The notes under the pieces were generated by a model. That model did not search any database, was not told the DNA's origin, and saw nothing but the letters and a program-made list of their open reading frames with translations. From Halanaerobium congolense (GTDB lineage: Bacteria; Bacillota; Halanaerobiia; Halanaerobiales; Halanaerobiaceae), in assembly GCF_004366375.1 (NCBI RefSeq), contig NZ_SOEF01000008.1, forward strand, positions 21,293 to 85,292: a stretch of 64,000 nucleotides of DNA, in the 5' to 3' direction. The first letter of the stretch is position 1, and each line of letters starts with the position of its first letter. Shown here one piece after another: positions 25,865-33,578 of this stretch. A program made the translations under genes and the position numbers.

Positions 25865-26694
25865 TAATTATCCTCCTCAACTTCTTCTTCATGAACTAAA
25901 TCGTCTTCGTTTTGATAAAAGTTCAATCTATTCATTAGTTCTTTAAAATCAACCTGGTGAGCATTAAATGCCGGTCCATCAACACAGGTGAACTTTCTTT
26001 CTCCACCGACAGTTACCCTACAGGCTCCACACATTCCAGTTCCATCAACCATTATCGCATTTAAACTAACTATAGTTTCTATTCCATACTCTTTAGTCAT
26101 ATCTGCAACCGCTTTCATCATCGGAACCGGTCCAATCGCTACTACTAAATCAATATCATCCTCGTCTTCCAACAGGTCCTTTAAAATATCTGTAACAAAA
26201 CCATGGTGCCCATAGCTGCCATCATCAGTAGCAATATATACTCGATCACTGTATTGATTTAATTCATCTTCTAAAATAATTAAATTTTTAGTTCTGGCCC
26301 CTGTAATACTTATTACTTCAGCGCCCTGCTCATAAAAACCTCTAACTTTAGGATACAAGAGAGCTGTTCCAGTTCCTCCACCTAATAAAACAACTTTTTC
26401 ATAACCCTCCATATCTATGTGATGCCCTAAAGGACCGACAATATCCTTAATATAATCACCTTTATCCATCTTTCCTAATAATTTAGTCGAATATCCAACT
26501 TCCTGAAAAATTATGGTAATAACTCCTGTTTCTCGCTCATAATCAGCTACAGTCAGTGGGATACGTTCTCCCTTCTCATCTACTCTTAATATTATAAAAT
26601 TACCTGGCTGAGTTTTTTCTGCAATCAAAGGTGCTTTAACCTTCAATTTTTTAATAGTTGGTGCCAGAACTTCCTTCTCTAAAATTTCGTACAT
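25864..26694 (-). CDS. nfnA: NADH-dependent ferredoxin:NADP+ oxidoreductase subunit A (NfnA)
   Basis: Small subunit of NfnAB, carrying the second FAD and an NAD(H) site. The 276-residue protein resembles PyrK-type ferredoxin reductases: FILRVDEKGERIPLTVADYE for FAD, VVLLGGGTGTALLYPKVRGF for NAD, and a C-terminal [2Fe-2S] segment GTGMCGACRVTVGGERKFTC. The end, DGPAFNAHQVDFKELMNRLN, is characteristic of NfnA/SudB rather than PyrK. RBS GAGGAGG lies 6 nt from ATG. It starts a divergent region with tRNA-Leu; no clear -10 was found for it. Confidence 0.9.
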   Translation of the reverse strand: MYEILEKEVLAPTIKKLKVKAPLIAEKTQPGNFIILRVDEKGERIPLTVADYERETGVITIIFQEVGYSTKLLGKMDKGDYIKDIVGPLGHHIDMEGYEKVVLLGGGTGTALLYPKVRGFYEQGAEVISITGARTKNLIILEDELNQYSDRVYIATDDGSYGHHGFVTDILKDLLEDEDDIDLVVAIGPVPMMKAVADMTKEYGIETIVSLNAIMVDGTGMCGACRVTVGGERKFTCVDGPAFNAHQVDFKELMNRLNFYQNEDDLVHEEEVEEDN

Positions 26695-26874
26695 AATTTA
26701 CCTCCTCGTTTTTTAAAAAAGCAAAATATTTCTGCTGCTTCTATCAATTAATTCTTTACCAGGACCACTAAATCCTTCTTATTTTGAGAAATAATCAACA
26801 TTTAAACCAAGTTATTTTTTTCATTAAGTTTTACTGCAATAATTTTGAAAATTAAGCAATATCTAAAAATTACC

Positions 26875-26903
26875 TTGACAAAAATAATATTTTAAGTTAG
26901 AAT
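26875..26903 (+). promoter_or_regulatory. Promoter of tRNA-Leu
   Basis: Perfect -35 TTGACA at 26875-26880, a 17-nt spacer and -10 TAGAAT at 26898-26903. Transcription would start about 6-7 nt before the mature tRNA 5' end at 26917. Confidence 0.85.
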
Positions 26904-26916
26904 ATTATTTGTCAAC

Positions 26917-27003
26917 GCGAAAGTGGCGGAACTGGCAGACGCGCTAGGTTCAGGGTCTAGTGGTCTCACGACCGTGAGGGTTCGAATCCCTCCTTTCGCA
27001 CCA
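26917..27003 (+). tRNA. tRNA-Leu (anticodon CAG)
   Basis: An 87-nt class II tRNA. The acceptor stem GCGAAAG pairs with CTTTCGC, the discriminator is A27000 and CCA is encoded at 27001-27003. The anticodon loop TTCAGGG carries CAG (26951-26953) between CTAGG and TCTAG. The long variable arm (GGTC TCAC GACC) and the T-arm GAGGGTTCGAATCCCTC are intact. It has its own promoter and terminator and is one of only two genes on the plus strand here. Confidence 0.97.
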
Positions 27004-27026
27004 TTTTAAAATTATAACCGCAGTTT

Positions 27027-27053
27027 AAAGAGCAGAGTTTTCTGCTCTTTTTT
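27027..27053 (+). terminator. Terminator of tRNA-Leu
   Basis: AAAGAGCAGA pairs with TCTGCTCTTT (10 bp) around GTTT, followed on the plus strand by TTTTTT counting the arm end. It lies 24 nt after the tRNA CCA end. On the minus strand the tail is weak, so it may not stop reverse transcription well. Confidence 0.85.
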
Positions 27054-27124
27054 ATTTGCCCAAATATTATTTACATTAAAGATTGAAGCTAAAAGTTGAT
27101 AAATTTAAACTTTTTCTACTCCTT

Positions 27125-28327
27125 TTAGGCTTCAAGTCTAGCTGCAAAATCAGCAATCCTACTGATACCTTCTCTAATTTTCTCTTTACTTAAAGCAAAA
27201 GATATCCGAATAAAATTATCCATTCCAAAAGCTATTCCTGGAACTACTGCCACCTTATTATATTCCAATAATAAATCGGTAAAAGAAAGTGAATCTTCAA
27301 TTTCCTGTCCCTCAATCTTTTTTGAAATCAGTTCTGAAATATCAATGAAAAAATAAAAAGCTCCAGCGGGTGTTATTGTTTTAAGACCTGCAATATCAGC
27401 CAACAATTTTGCGGTTAAATCTCTTCTTTCTTGATAAATTTGGCAGCGGTCTTTGACTATTTTTTTTAGCTCTGGACTGGCTAATGCTTTAGCACTTGCA
27501 TACTGAGCAATTGTATTAACATTGGAAGTGGTATGACTTTGAATTTTTGTCATCTTAGCTATCCATTCACTGCTGGCAAAACCTAAGCCAACTCTCCACC
27601 CAGTCATCGAATATGATTTTGACATTCCATTAACAACTAAAATCTTTTCTTTTAGCTCCGGAAATAATTCAATCATTGATGAAAAATCCCGTCCATCATA
27701 AAGAAGTTTATCATAGATTTCATCACTGATAATAAAAATATCCTCAGCAGCAATAATCTCAATCAGCTGCCTTAGTTCTGATTTTGAATAAAAGTGACCG
27801 TCGGGATTAGAAGGAGAATTAATAATGACTGCCTTTGTCTGAGCTGTAATAGCTGCTTTTAATTCAGCGGCTGTTAATTTATATTTATTTTCAACCTTTG
27901 TTTCAATAAAGCGAGGTTTACCACCTGCTAGTTTAACTATTTCAGGATAAGAAACCCAATAAGGCTTCGGAATTAAAATCTCATCTTCAGGTTCTACAAT
28001 TGCTGATAAAGCATTAAAAAGTACCTGTTTCCCCCCATTACAAACAATAACTTCATCAGTTGAATACTCATAGGAATAGTTATCTGCAAAATAATTTACA
28101 GCAGATTCCTTTAATTCCGGTAAACCAGAAACTGAAGTATAGCCAGTGTAGCCTTTATCCATCGCTTCCACAGCAGCCTTTTTTATGAATTCAGGTGTTG
28201 GAAAATCGGGTTCCCCCGCCCCAAAGCTTACTATATCTTCTCCATCTGCGGTTAATTTATCTGCTTTTTTACTTACCGCAAGTGTTTTTGATTCTTCAAT
28301 TTTTGCTATTCTTGCTGAATAATCCAT
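27125..28327 (-). CDS. Class I pyridoxal-phosphate aminotransferase (aspartate aminotransferase-like)
   Basis: Fold-type I aminotransferase of the subgroup that includes thermophilic aspartate aminotransferases (AspB). The roughly 400-residue protein has FGAGEPDFPTP, YTGYTSVSGLPELKE, INSPSNPDG (usually NPSNPTG), SDEIYDKLLYDG and the PLP lysine in VNGMSKSYSMTGWRVG, with FIRISFALS near the end carrying the substrate-carboxylate Arg. Three start codons lie in a row (GTG 28333, ATG 28330, ATG 28327). I choose 28327 because it is 7 nt from GGGG. It is a single-gene unit between two terminators. Amino-acid specificity is inferred. Confidence 0.85.
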   Translation of the reverse strand: MDYSARIAKIEESKTLAVSKKADKLTADGEDIVSFGAGEPDFPTPEFIKKAAVEAMDKGYTGYTSVSGLPELKESAVNYFADNYSYEYSTDEVIVCNGGKQVLFNALSAIVEPEDEILIPKPYWVSYPEIVKLAGGKPRFIETKVENKYKLTAAELKAAITAQTKAVIINSPSNPDGHFYSKSELRQLIEIIAAEDIFIISDEIYDKLLYDGRDFSSMIELFPELKEKILVVNGMSKSYSMTGWRVGLGFASSEWIAKMTKIQSHTTSNVNTIAQYASAKALASPELKKIVKDRCQIYQERRDLTAKLLADIAGLKTITPAGAFYFFIDISELISKKIEGQEIEDSLSFTDLLLEYNKVAVVPGIAFGMDNFIRISFALSKEKIREGISRIADFAARLEA

Positions 28328-28422
28328 CATCACACCCCATTAAATTATTGATTTCTTGAGCCTCTATTTTGTAAGCAAATATTACTACATAAAATATACC
28401 ATAAAAACAGTTAAAAAACAAA

Positions 28423-28449
28423 AAAAAGAAGGCCCAAAGCCCTCTTTTT
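28423..28449 (-). terminator. Terminator of the asp23-nusB transcript
   Basis: Arms AAAAAGAAGGC and GCCCTCTTTTT pair over 11 positions with one mismatch around CCAAA. The minus strand then runs into a long T tract. It overlaps the nusB stop codon (28448-28450). Confidence 0.75.
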
Positions 28450-28849
28450 AAGCAAATTTTGATAGTATTCCATTAATAAAAGAAGGTGAACTATCATCTG
28501 CATATTTTTTTGCGATTTTTACCGCCTCATTAATAGCAACTTTAACGGGAATCTCATGCTGAATTTCATAAGCAGCAATTCTTAAAATATTCCTATCAAT
28601 TGCCGGCATTCTCTCAATATCCCAGTTAATAGCATATTTATTGATCTGAGCGTCCAGCAGCTCAAGTTCCATTATAATCCCTTCCAGAAGTTCCGCGGCA
28701 TATAAATTTTCTTCTATAATACCCTTTTCAGCAATAAAATTATCATAAGTATTTTTATAATTTTCTAGATCAAGTTTTTTTCTGATATCTAGACCATAAA
28801 GAATCTGTAAAACCCAGATCCTCTGTTTGTGTCTTGAAACTTTTTGCAT
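28448..28849 (-). CDS. nusB: Transcription antitermination protein NusB
   Basis: NusB with NusE (S10) binds boxA of rRNA leaders and supports processive rRNA transcription. The 133-residue all-helical protein begins with RHKQRIWVLQILYGLDI (Arg-rich N-terminus) and has the family C-terminal motifs DRNILRIAAYEI and KVAINEAVKIAKKYADDSSPSFINGIL. Length matches. It follows the asp23-amaP-DUF2273 genes, a conserved clostridial order, and ends the transcript at a terminator. Confidence 0.96.
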   Translation of the reverse strand: MQKVSRHKQRIWVLQILYGLDIRKKLDLENYKNTYDNFIAEKGIIEENLYAAELLEGIIMELELLDAQINKYAINWDIERMPAIDRNILRIAAYEIQHEIPVKVAINEAVKIAKKYADDSSPSFINGILSKFA

Positions 28850-28873
28850 AAAGCAAATACCTCATTTCTAACT

Positions 28874-29110
28874 CTATTTAAATCTTTCCGGAATAATTCT
28901 TAAAATAAAATCTTTCAAGTCTTCTTCAAAACGCCAGCGCATCCCAAAATAATAGCCAAGCAGAGTAGTTAAGCAGAGCAATAAAGTTTTAAAAAAACCG
29001 ATTGTTAAAATTAAAATACCGATAATTAAACCAACTAAAGCTCCTATAATCTTTCTCCGGTTTTGGTATATAAATTGAGATAATTCCTCTTTTAATTCTT
29101 TTTTATCCAT
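28874..29110 (-). CDS. DUF2273 small membrane protein
   Basis: A 78-residue protein starting at ATG 29110 (MDKKELKEELSQFI). The in-frame GTG 12 nt upstream is part of the RBS GAGGTGG. It has two adjacent membrane helices (about 20-38 and 42-58, KIIGALVGLIIGILILTIGF and TLLLCLTTLLGYYFGM) and a charged tail. DUF2273 proteins are routinely encoded between amaP and nusB or near asp23 and are thought to help anchor the Asp23 complex at the membrane. Function is inferred from context. Confidence 0.85.
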   Translation of the reverse strand: MDKKELKEELSQFIYQNRRKIIGALVGLIIGILILTIGFFKTLLLCLTTLLGYYFGMRWRFEEDLKDFILRIIPERFK

Positions 29111-29123
29111 TTTAGAGACCACC

Positions 29124-29663
29124 TCATTCTACATTTTTAGGCAGTTTATTATCCTTTTTTACATCATCAATGCGAATCTGTACTTTTTCTACCTCTATTC
29201 CTGTAGTTTTTGTAATATAGCTTTTTAAATCCTGCTGGATGTTTTCACTAATAGCAGGTAAATCTCCAGGAACAGTTAGATCTCCACTCAAAATAATCTT
29301 TAAGCCAGCTTCCATTTCTTCCAGCTTAACTTTAATATTATCAAATTTCTCTTTTTCTTTAACTCGATCTTTTATTAAATTTGATAGAGCGGAGATTGTA
29401 ATTGTAATATCTCCAGATTCAGAAGTTAATAACCTGGTTGATTTAAACTTTTTATCAGTAAAATAAGGATAGATCACAAGCAAAGACATAAAAAGGAAGA
29501 CAAGATATACAACTGCAATCTGCCAATTATTATAGCTTGTGGAAATTAAATCAGGTATAAAGTTTGCTGATAAAAGTCCAAAACTATATAGAGAAAGAGT
29601 AATAGTTAAAACGATAAGAACTAAAGCAATTAAAAAAGAAAATATGTTTTGTATAATTTTCAT
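29124..29663 (-). CDS. amaP: Alkaline shock response membrane anchor protein AmaP
   Basis: AmaP tethers Asp23 to the cytoplasmic membrane in Staphylococcus. This 179-residue protein has two membrane helices (about 8-30 and 46-66) followed by a soluble Asp23-like domain (about 75-165) with GDITITISALSNLIKDRV. The gene sits directly downstream of asp23 and upstream of the DUF2273 gene, as in other Firmicutes. RBS GGGGG lies about 9 nt from the ATG. Loss of this set in other species triggers envelope stress responses, so a cell-wall homeostasis role is likely. Confidence 0.85.
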   Translation of the reverse strand: MKIIQNIFSFLIALVLIVLTITLSLYSFGLLSANFIPDLISTSYNNWQIAVVYLVFLFMSLLVIYPYFTDKKFKSTRLLTSESGDITITISALSNLIKDRVKEKEKFDNIKVKLEEMEAGLKIILSGDLTVPGDLPAISENIQQDLKSYITKTTGIEVEKVQIRIDDVKKDNKLPKNVE

Positions 29664-29695
29664 TTGGCTTAACCCCCAATCATTTTCAAAGAATG

Positions 29696-30148
29696 TTATT
29701 CTTTGTCTTCTGCTTCCTCTACTTCTTCTTTTTCAACTTCTTCAACTTCTTCCTGATCGTCTTCAGGAAAATTAACCCCCTGAACATGAACATTAACAGC
29801 CTTAACATCCAAACCTGTCATCCCTTCAATCGCCTGTTTAACATTGTCCTGAATTTTCCAGGCAACATCTGGAATTGAATTTCCATAATTGATAATTACA
29901 TACACATCTACTAAGGCAGTTTCATCTTCAACTTCAACTTTTACACCCTTGCTTAAATTTTTTCTGCCAAGCATATCTGCTAAGCCGCCAGCAAGACCAC
30001 CGCTCATCCCTGCAACTCCATCAATTTCTGTAGCTGCCAGGCCTGTAATAATTCCTACTACCTCGTCAGCAATTTTGATACTTCCTTCATCGATATTTTC
30101 AGCTTCTAAATTTTCTGCTTTCAGGTCTTGATTTTTTTGGTCACTCAT
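29696..30148 (-). CDS. Asp23/Gls24 family envelope stress response protein
   Basis: A 150-residue cytoplasmic protein of the Asp23 family. The core (about 20-120) includes IADEVVGIITGLAATEIDGVAG, MLGRKNLSKGVKVEVED, DVYVIINYGNSIPDVAWKIQ and VKQAIEGMTGLDVKAVNVHV, all family hallmarks. Both ends are highly acidic; the C-terminal 25 residues are almost entirely Glu, Asp, Val and Lys. In many Firmicutes these proteins form abundant membrane-proximal scaffolds through AmaP. RBS AAGGAGG precedes the ATG. Confidence 0.93.
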   Translation of the reverse strand: MSDQKNQDLKAENLEAENIDEGSIKIADEVVGIITGLAATEIDGVAGMSGGLAGGLADMLGRKNLSKGVKVEVEDETALVDVYVIINYGNSIPDVAWKIQDNVKQAIEGMTGLDVKAVNVHVQGVNFPEDDQEEVEEVEKEEVEEAEDKE

Positions 30149-30175
30149 TTTTTAACCTCCTTCATTTACTAAAAT

Positions 30176-31303
30176 TTATCGTTTAATATCAGCCAAAATT
30201 TGATTTTGGTCAGAATATTGACCAACAATTAAAACTCCAATTTTTTCGCCATTATTTTTAATCAACTTTACATAAGTATCATTATCTACAATAATTTCTT
30301 CTTCATATTCTCCTTCTTTATTTAACTCACCTAAAGAAACAACATTTATACCTGCAACTTTCAATTTATGGGAAGGAACATAACCATCAAATTCAGCTTC
30401 GCCTCCACTCATTATTGTACCAGCTACTCTTCCCTGAGCCAGAGCAGGAGGCCAAATTCCACAAATTTCACCTTTATATTCTGCTACATCACCAGCAGCG
30501 TAAATATCAGGATTTGAAGTCTGCATTTTACTATTTACTTTAACACCTATATTAATTTCAAGATCAAGATGTTCGATCAAAGATGTATTTGACCTAATTC
30601 CAGTTGAAATCAAAACAAGATCTGCTTCAATTTCCCTGTCTTTTAGAATAACTTTTTCTACATTCTGCTTACCTTCAAAGCCTTTTGTGCTGGCATCAGT
30701 AATTACTTTTACATTATTAGCCCTAAGTTTCTGTTCAAGGAGATCTCCTCCTTTTTTATCAAGCTGCATTGGCAGCAAATAAGGGGCCACTTCTAAAACA
30801 GTAGTGTCCAGACCGGCTTTAGCAAAATTATAAGCGATCTCTAAACCTAAAAGTCCACCACCTACTACAACTGCTTTTTTAGCATTTTCAGCCGCCTTAT
30901 TAATAACTTTTACATCAGCTGCAGTTCTTAAAGTAAAAATATTTTCCAACTCTACTCCAAAAAACGGAGGAATAAAACAATGAGAACCGTTTGCTAAAAG
31001 TAATTTATCAAATTTATATTTGCCATTATCACTTTTAATAAATTTATTTTTCCCATCAACTTCTATAATTTTTTCGTTAAGATGGAGATCAATATTATTA
31101 TTTTCAAACCACTGCTGATCATTAATAATAATATCTTCTACATCAACTTCGCCAGATAAACATTCAATCAGCCGTGGTCTATAATAAAATGGATAATTTT
31201 CATCAGTGAATATAGAAATTTGATCATTTTCTTTTCTATTTTTTAAAATCTCTTTTACTGCAGAAACTCCAGCCGCACAGGCTCCAATAATTAAATAGTT
31301 CAT
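30176..31303 (-). CDS. NAD(P)/FAD-dependent oxidoreductase (rubredoxin/nitrite reductase-like)
   Basis: A 375-residue pyridine-nucleotide disulfide-oxidoreductase-fold flavoprotein without redox-active cysteines. FAD binding is seen at MNYLIIGACAAGVSAVKEIL and the C-terminal TSNPDIYAAGDVAEY, and NAD binding at KAVVVGGGLLGLEIAYNFAKAG. The family includes NADH:rubredoxin reductases and the N-terminal part of NAD(P)H nitrite reductases, which in anaerobes feed rubredoxin-linked oxygen or peroxide detoxification. No rubredoxin partner lies next to it. An unusual Cys (GACAAG) sits in the first dinucleotide motif. RBS GGGGG. Electron acceptor unknown. Confidence 0.8.
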   Translation of the reverse strand: MNYLIIGACAAGVSAVKEILKNRKENDQISIFTDENYPFYYRPRLIECLSGEVDVEDIIINDQQWFENNNIDLHLNEKIIEVDGKNKFIKSDNGKYKFDKLLLANGSHCFIPPFFGVELENIFTLRTAADVKVINKAAENAKKAVVVGGGLLGLEIAYNFAKAGLDTTVLEVAPYLLPMQLDKKGGDLLEQKLRANNVKVITDASTKGFEGKQNVEKVILKDREIEADLVLISTGIRSNTSLIEHLDLEINIGVKVNSKMQTSNPDIYAAGDVAEYKGEICGIWPPALAQGRVAGTIMSGGEAEFDGYVPSHKLKVAGINVVSLGELNKEGEYEEEIIVDNDTYVKLIKNNGEKIGVLIVGQYSDQNQILADIKR

Positions 31304-31346
31304 CTATTATCGCCCCCATTAATTATAAATTGATTTTTAGACCTTT

Positions 31347-31910
31347 TTAACTATTAACTCTTTCAATATATTCATTACTTCTTGTATCTATTTTTAGAAT
31401 ATCCCCTTCTTCAATAAATAGAGGAACCTGAACTACTAAACCAGTCTCCATAGTAGCCGGCTTATTACCACCAGATACTGTATTCCCTCTAATGTTAGGC
31501 TGAGTATCCTCAACTTTTAATTCAACAAAAGTAGGTAAATCAATATCAATTGGACGTCCTTTGTAAACAGCTATCTCCAATTCCATATTTTCTTTTAAAT
31601 ATTTAACCTTATCTCCAAGCTGTTCCGTACTGAGATGAAATTGGTCATATGTATCATTATCCATAAAAATATAGTCATTACCATCCCAGTATAGATACTG
31701 CATTTTCTTTTTCTCAACGTGAGCAGTTTCTACCTTTTCTCCAGCTTTAAAAGTTTTGTTAATCGTATATCCTTCTTCAACATTACGTAATTTTGTTCTA
31801 ACAAATGCACTTCCTCTACCAGATTTTGAGTGTTGAAATTCTATAACCTGATAAACTTCTCCATCCAGCTCTATTGTTAAACCTGTATTAAAATCATTTG
31901 TTGAAATCAT
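31347..31910 (-). CDS. efp: Translation elongation factor P
   Basis: EF-P binds ribosomes stalled at polyproline stretches. I start at ATG 31910 ([17 protein letters not shown]); the upstream in-frame GTG is the GTGGAGGTG ribosome binding site. The 187-residue protein has all three beta-barrel domains and the C-terminal [16 protein letters not shown] signature. The tip of the first loop reads SKSGRGSAF, so the residue that is usually a post-translationally modified Lys (PGKG) is Arg32, and the usual Pro30 is Ser. Thermus EF-P also has an Arg here. No modification enzyme is encoded nearby. It follows the peptidase gene by about 150 nt with no obvious feature in the gap. Confidence 0.96.
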   Translation of the reverse strand: MISTNDFNTGLTIELDGEVYQVIEFQHSKSGRGSAFVRTKLRNVEEGYTINKTFKAGEKVETAHVEKKKMQYLYWDGNDYIFMDNDTYDQFHLSTEQLGDKVKYLKENMELEIAVYKGRPIDIDLPTFVELKVEDTQPNIRGNTVSGGNKPATMETGLVVQVPLFIEEGDILKIDTRSNEYIERVNS

Positions 31911-32064
31911 TTTAAACACCTCCACTATTTTTTACTGCAGTTCAATTATAGCAGAAATTAGCTTTTTAAACAAATTATTGCCTTTAAATAATACAACTCC
32001 TGCTGATATTTTAGTTTGAAGATGCTGTGCTTAAATATAATAATTTGATCAAACAATCAGTTTT

Positions 32065-33132
32065 TTACAAGATAATTAGTTCTTTAGGAGCGGAATTCAA
32101 AACCTCACAGCCGTTTTCTGTAATTAAAAGATCATCTTCAATTCTGACTCCACCAAGACCCGAAACATAAATACCCGGCTCATCTGTTACAACCATCCCA
32201 GGTTTCAAAGCAGCTTCAGATGTATAAGAAAGTCTTGGGCTTTCATGAATTTCAAGTCCTAAACCATGACCCAATCCATGACCGAAGTTATCCTTATAAC
32301 CCGCTTCAGCTATAAAATCTCTGGCGATTTTATCTGCATCAAAACAGCTCATTCCGGCTTTGATTTCAGCAATTACTTTTTCTTGGGCTGTTAAAACTAG
32401 TTCAAAAATATCTCTTAGTTTATTATCCGGTTCTCCCACAGCAATTGTCCTTGTTATATCAGAGTGATAGCCCTGAACTACTGTTCCAAAATCAATTGTA
32501 ACCAGATCGCCCATTTCAATTTTTTTGTCTGAAGCCACCCCATGTGGAAGTGCTCCTCTTTTCCCGGAAGCTACAATAAAATCAAAAGCATTGGCCTCTC
32601 CCCCCTGTTTTTTCATAAAAAATTCCAGTTCTAAAGCAACTTCTCTTTCCGTTTTTCCCGGCTGAATAAAATCAACTAAAAATTGAAATCCCTGGTCGGC
32701 AATTTCTACCGCTTTTTTAATTTTATCTATTTCAAATTGATCCTTGATCATTCTCAATTCTTCCACAATCGAGTCCTGTGGATTCAAAGATTCAATCTTT
32801 AATTTTTCCTTTAATTTTTGGTAAGTTTTAAAATTTAAATCCTGGCTTTCAAAACTTAGATTTTTAATTTTTTTCTTTTTAAGCAGCTCCGAAAATCCTT
32901 CTGCAAAATTACTGCTAATTTCTTCAATCACACAGCCATTAGTCTGATCAGCTGCTTGATCTAAATAGCGAAAATCAGTAATAAAAATGCTTTCATTTTG
33001 AGTTATTAAAAGTTTACCGGCAGTACCGGTAAATTGACTTAAATAACGAATATTTTCTTTTTTAGTCACTAAAAAAGCTTCTATTTGCTTTTCTTTTAAT
33101 TTTTCTTTAAGTTTATTTATTCTCTTTTCCAT
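32065..33132 (-). CDS. pepQ: Xaa-Pro peptidase (M24 family)
   Basis: Cytoplasmic metallopeptidase removing N-terminal residues before proline or cleaving Xaa-Pro dipeptides. From ATG 33132 (MEKRINKLKEKLKEK) it has 355 residues; the ATG overlaps the aroQ stop (TAATG) and GGGGAAG lies upstream. An N-terminal creatinase-like domain (about 1-125) precedes the pita-bread domain with metal ligands in TIDFGTVVQGYHSDITRT (two Asp), GHGLGHGLGLEIHESP (His), VVTDEPGIYV (Glu) and GVRIEDDLLI (Glu). Aminopeptidase P versus prolidase cannot be separated by eye. The pairing aroQ-pepQ-efp is common in Firmicutes. Confidence 0.9.
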   Translation of the reverse strand: MEKRINKLKEKLKEKQIEAFLVTKKENIRYLSQFTGTAGKLLITQNESIFITDFRYLDQAADQTNGCVIEEISSNFAEGFSELLKKKKIKNLSFESQDLNFKTYQKLKEKLKIESLNPQDSIVEELRMIKDQFEIDKIKKAVEIADQGFQFLVDFIQPGKTEREVALELEFFMKKQGGEANAFDFIVASGKRGALPHGVASDKKIEMGDLVTIDFGTVVQGYHSDITRTIAVGEPDNKLRDIFELVLTAQEKVIAEIKAGMSCFDADKIARDFIAEAGYKDNFGHGLGHGLGLEIHESPRLSYTSEAALKPGMVVTDEPGIYVSGLGGVRIEDDLLITENGCEVLNSAPKELIIL

Positions 33133-33578
33133 TAATACTTCCCCTTTCTTAAAACATCTTTTAGACCCCAAAGGCCTAAAATATAACCATAAGTTCCCAT
33201 CCCACTAATCTGAGCAACTGCTGCTTCTGCAGTTATTGATTTTTTTCGAAATTCTTCCCGGCGGTAAATATTGCTGATATGTACTTCAATTACCGGCAGC
33301 CGAACTGAGGCCACTGCATCCCTCAAAACAACACTGGTATGAGTCAGTCCTCCTGGATTAATAATAACACCAGCCAGTTCTTTATAGTTCTGATGTAAAT
33401 AGTCAACAATTTCTCCTTCGTGGTTGCTCTGCATAATTTCTAGCTCTAAATCTAATTTTACAGCTTCTGCTTCCAATTCTTTATTTAACATTTCTAAATT
33501 TTTTGTCCCATAAACTTCTGGTTCTCTTACACCCAACATATTTAAATTTGGTCCATGTATTACAGCCACTTTTTGCAT
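33132..33578 (-). CDS. aroQ: Type II 3-dehydroquinate dehydratase
   Basis: Third enzyme of the shikimate pathway, dodecameric type II class. The 148-residue protein has VIHGPNLNMLGVREPEVYG with the catalytic Tyr, QSNHEGEIVDYLHQN, VIINPGGLTHTSVVLRDAV with the catalytic His region, and PVIEVHISNIYRREEFRKKS. Its start lies inside the 3' end of the aroK-aroB fusion (19-bp overlap), so the three shikimate activities are co-translated. Confidence 0.95.
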   Translation of the reverse strand: MQKVAVIHGPNLNMLGVREPEVYGTKNLEMLNKELEAEAVKLDLELEIMQSNHEGEIVDYLHQNYKELAGVIINPGGLTHTSVVLRDAVASVRLPVIEVHISNIYRREEFRKKSITAEAAVAQISGMGTYGYILGLWGLKDVLRKGKY

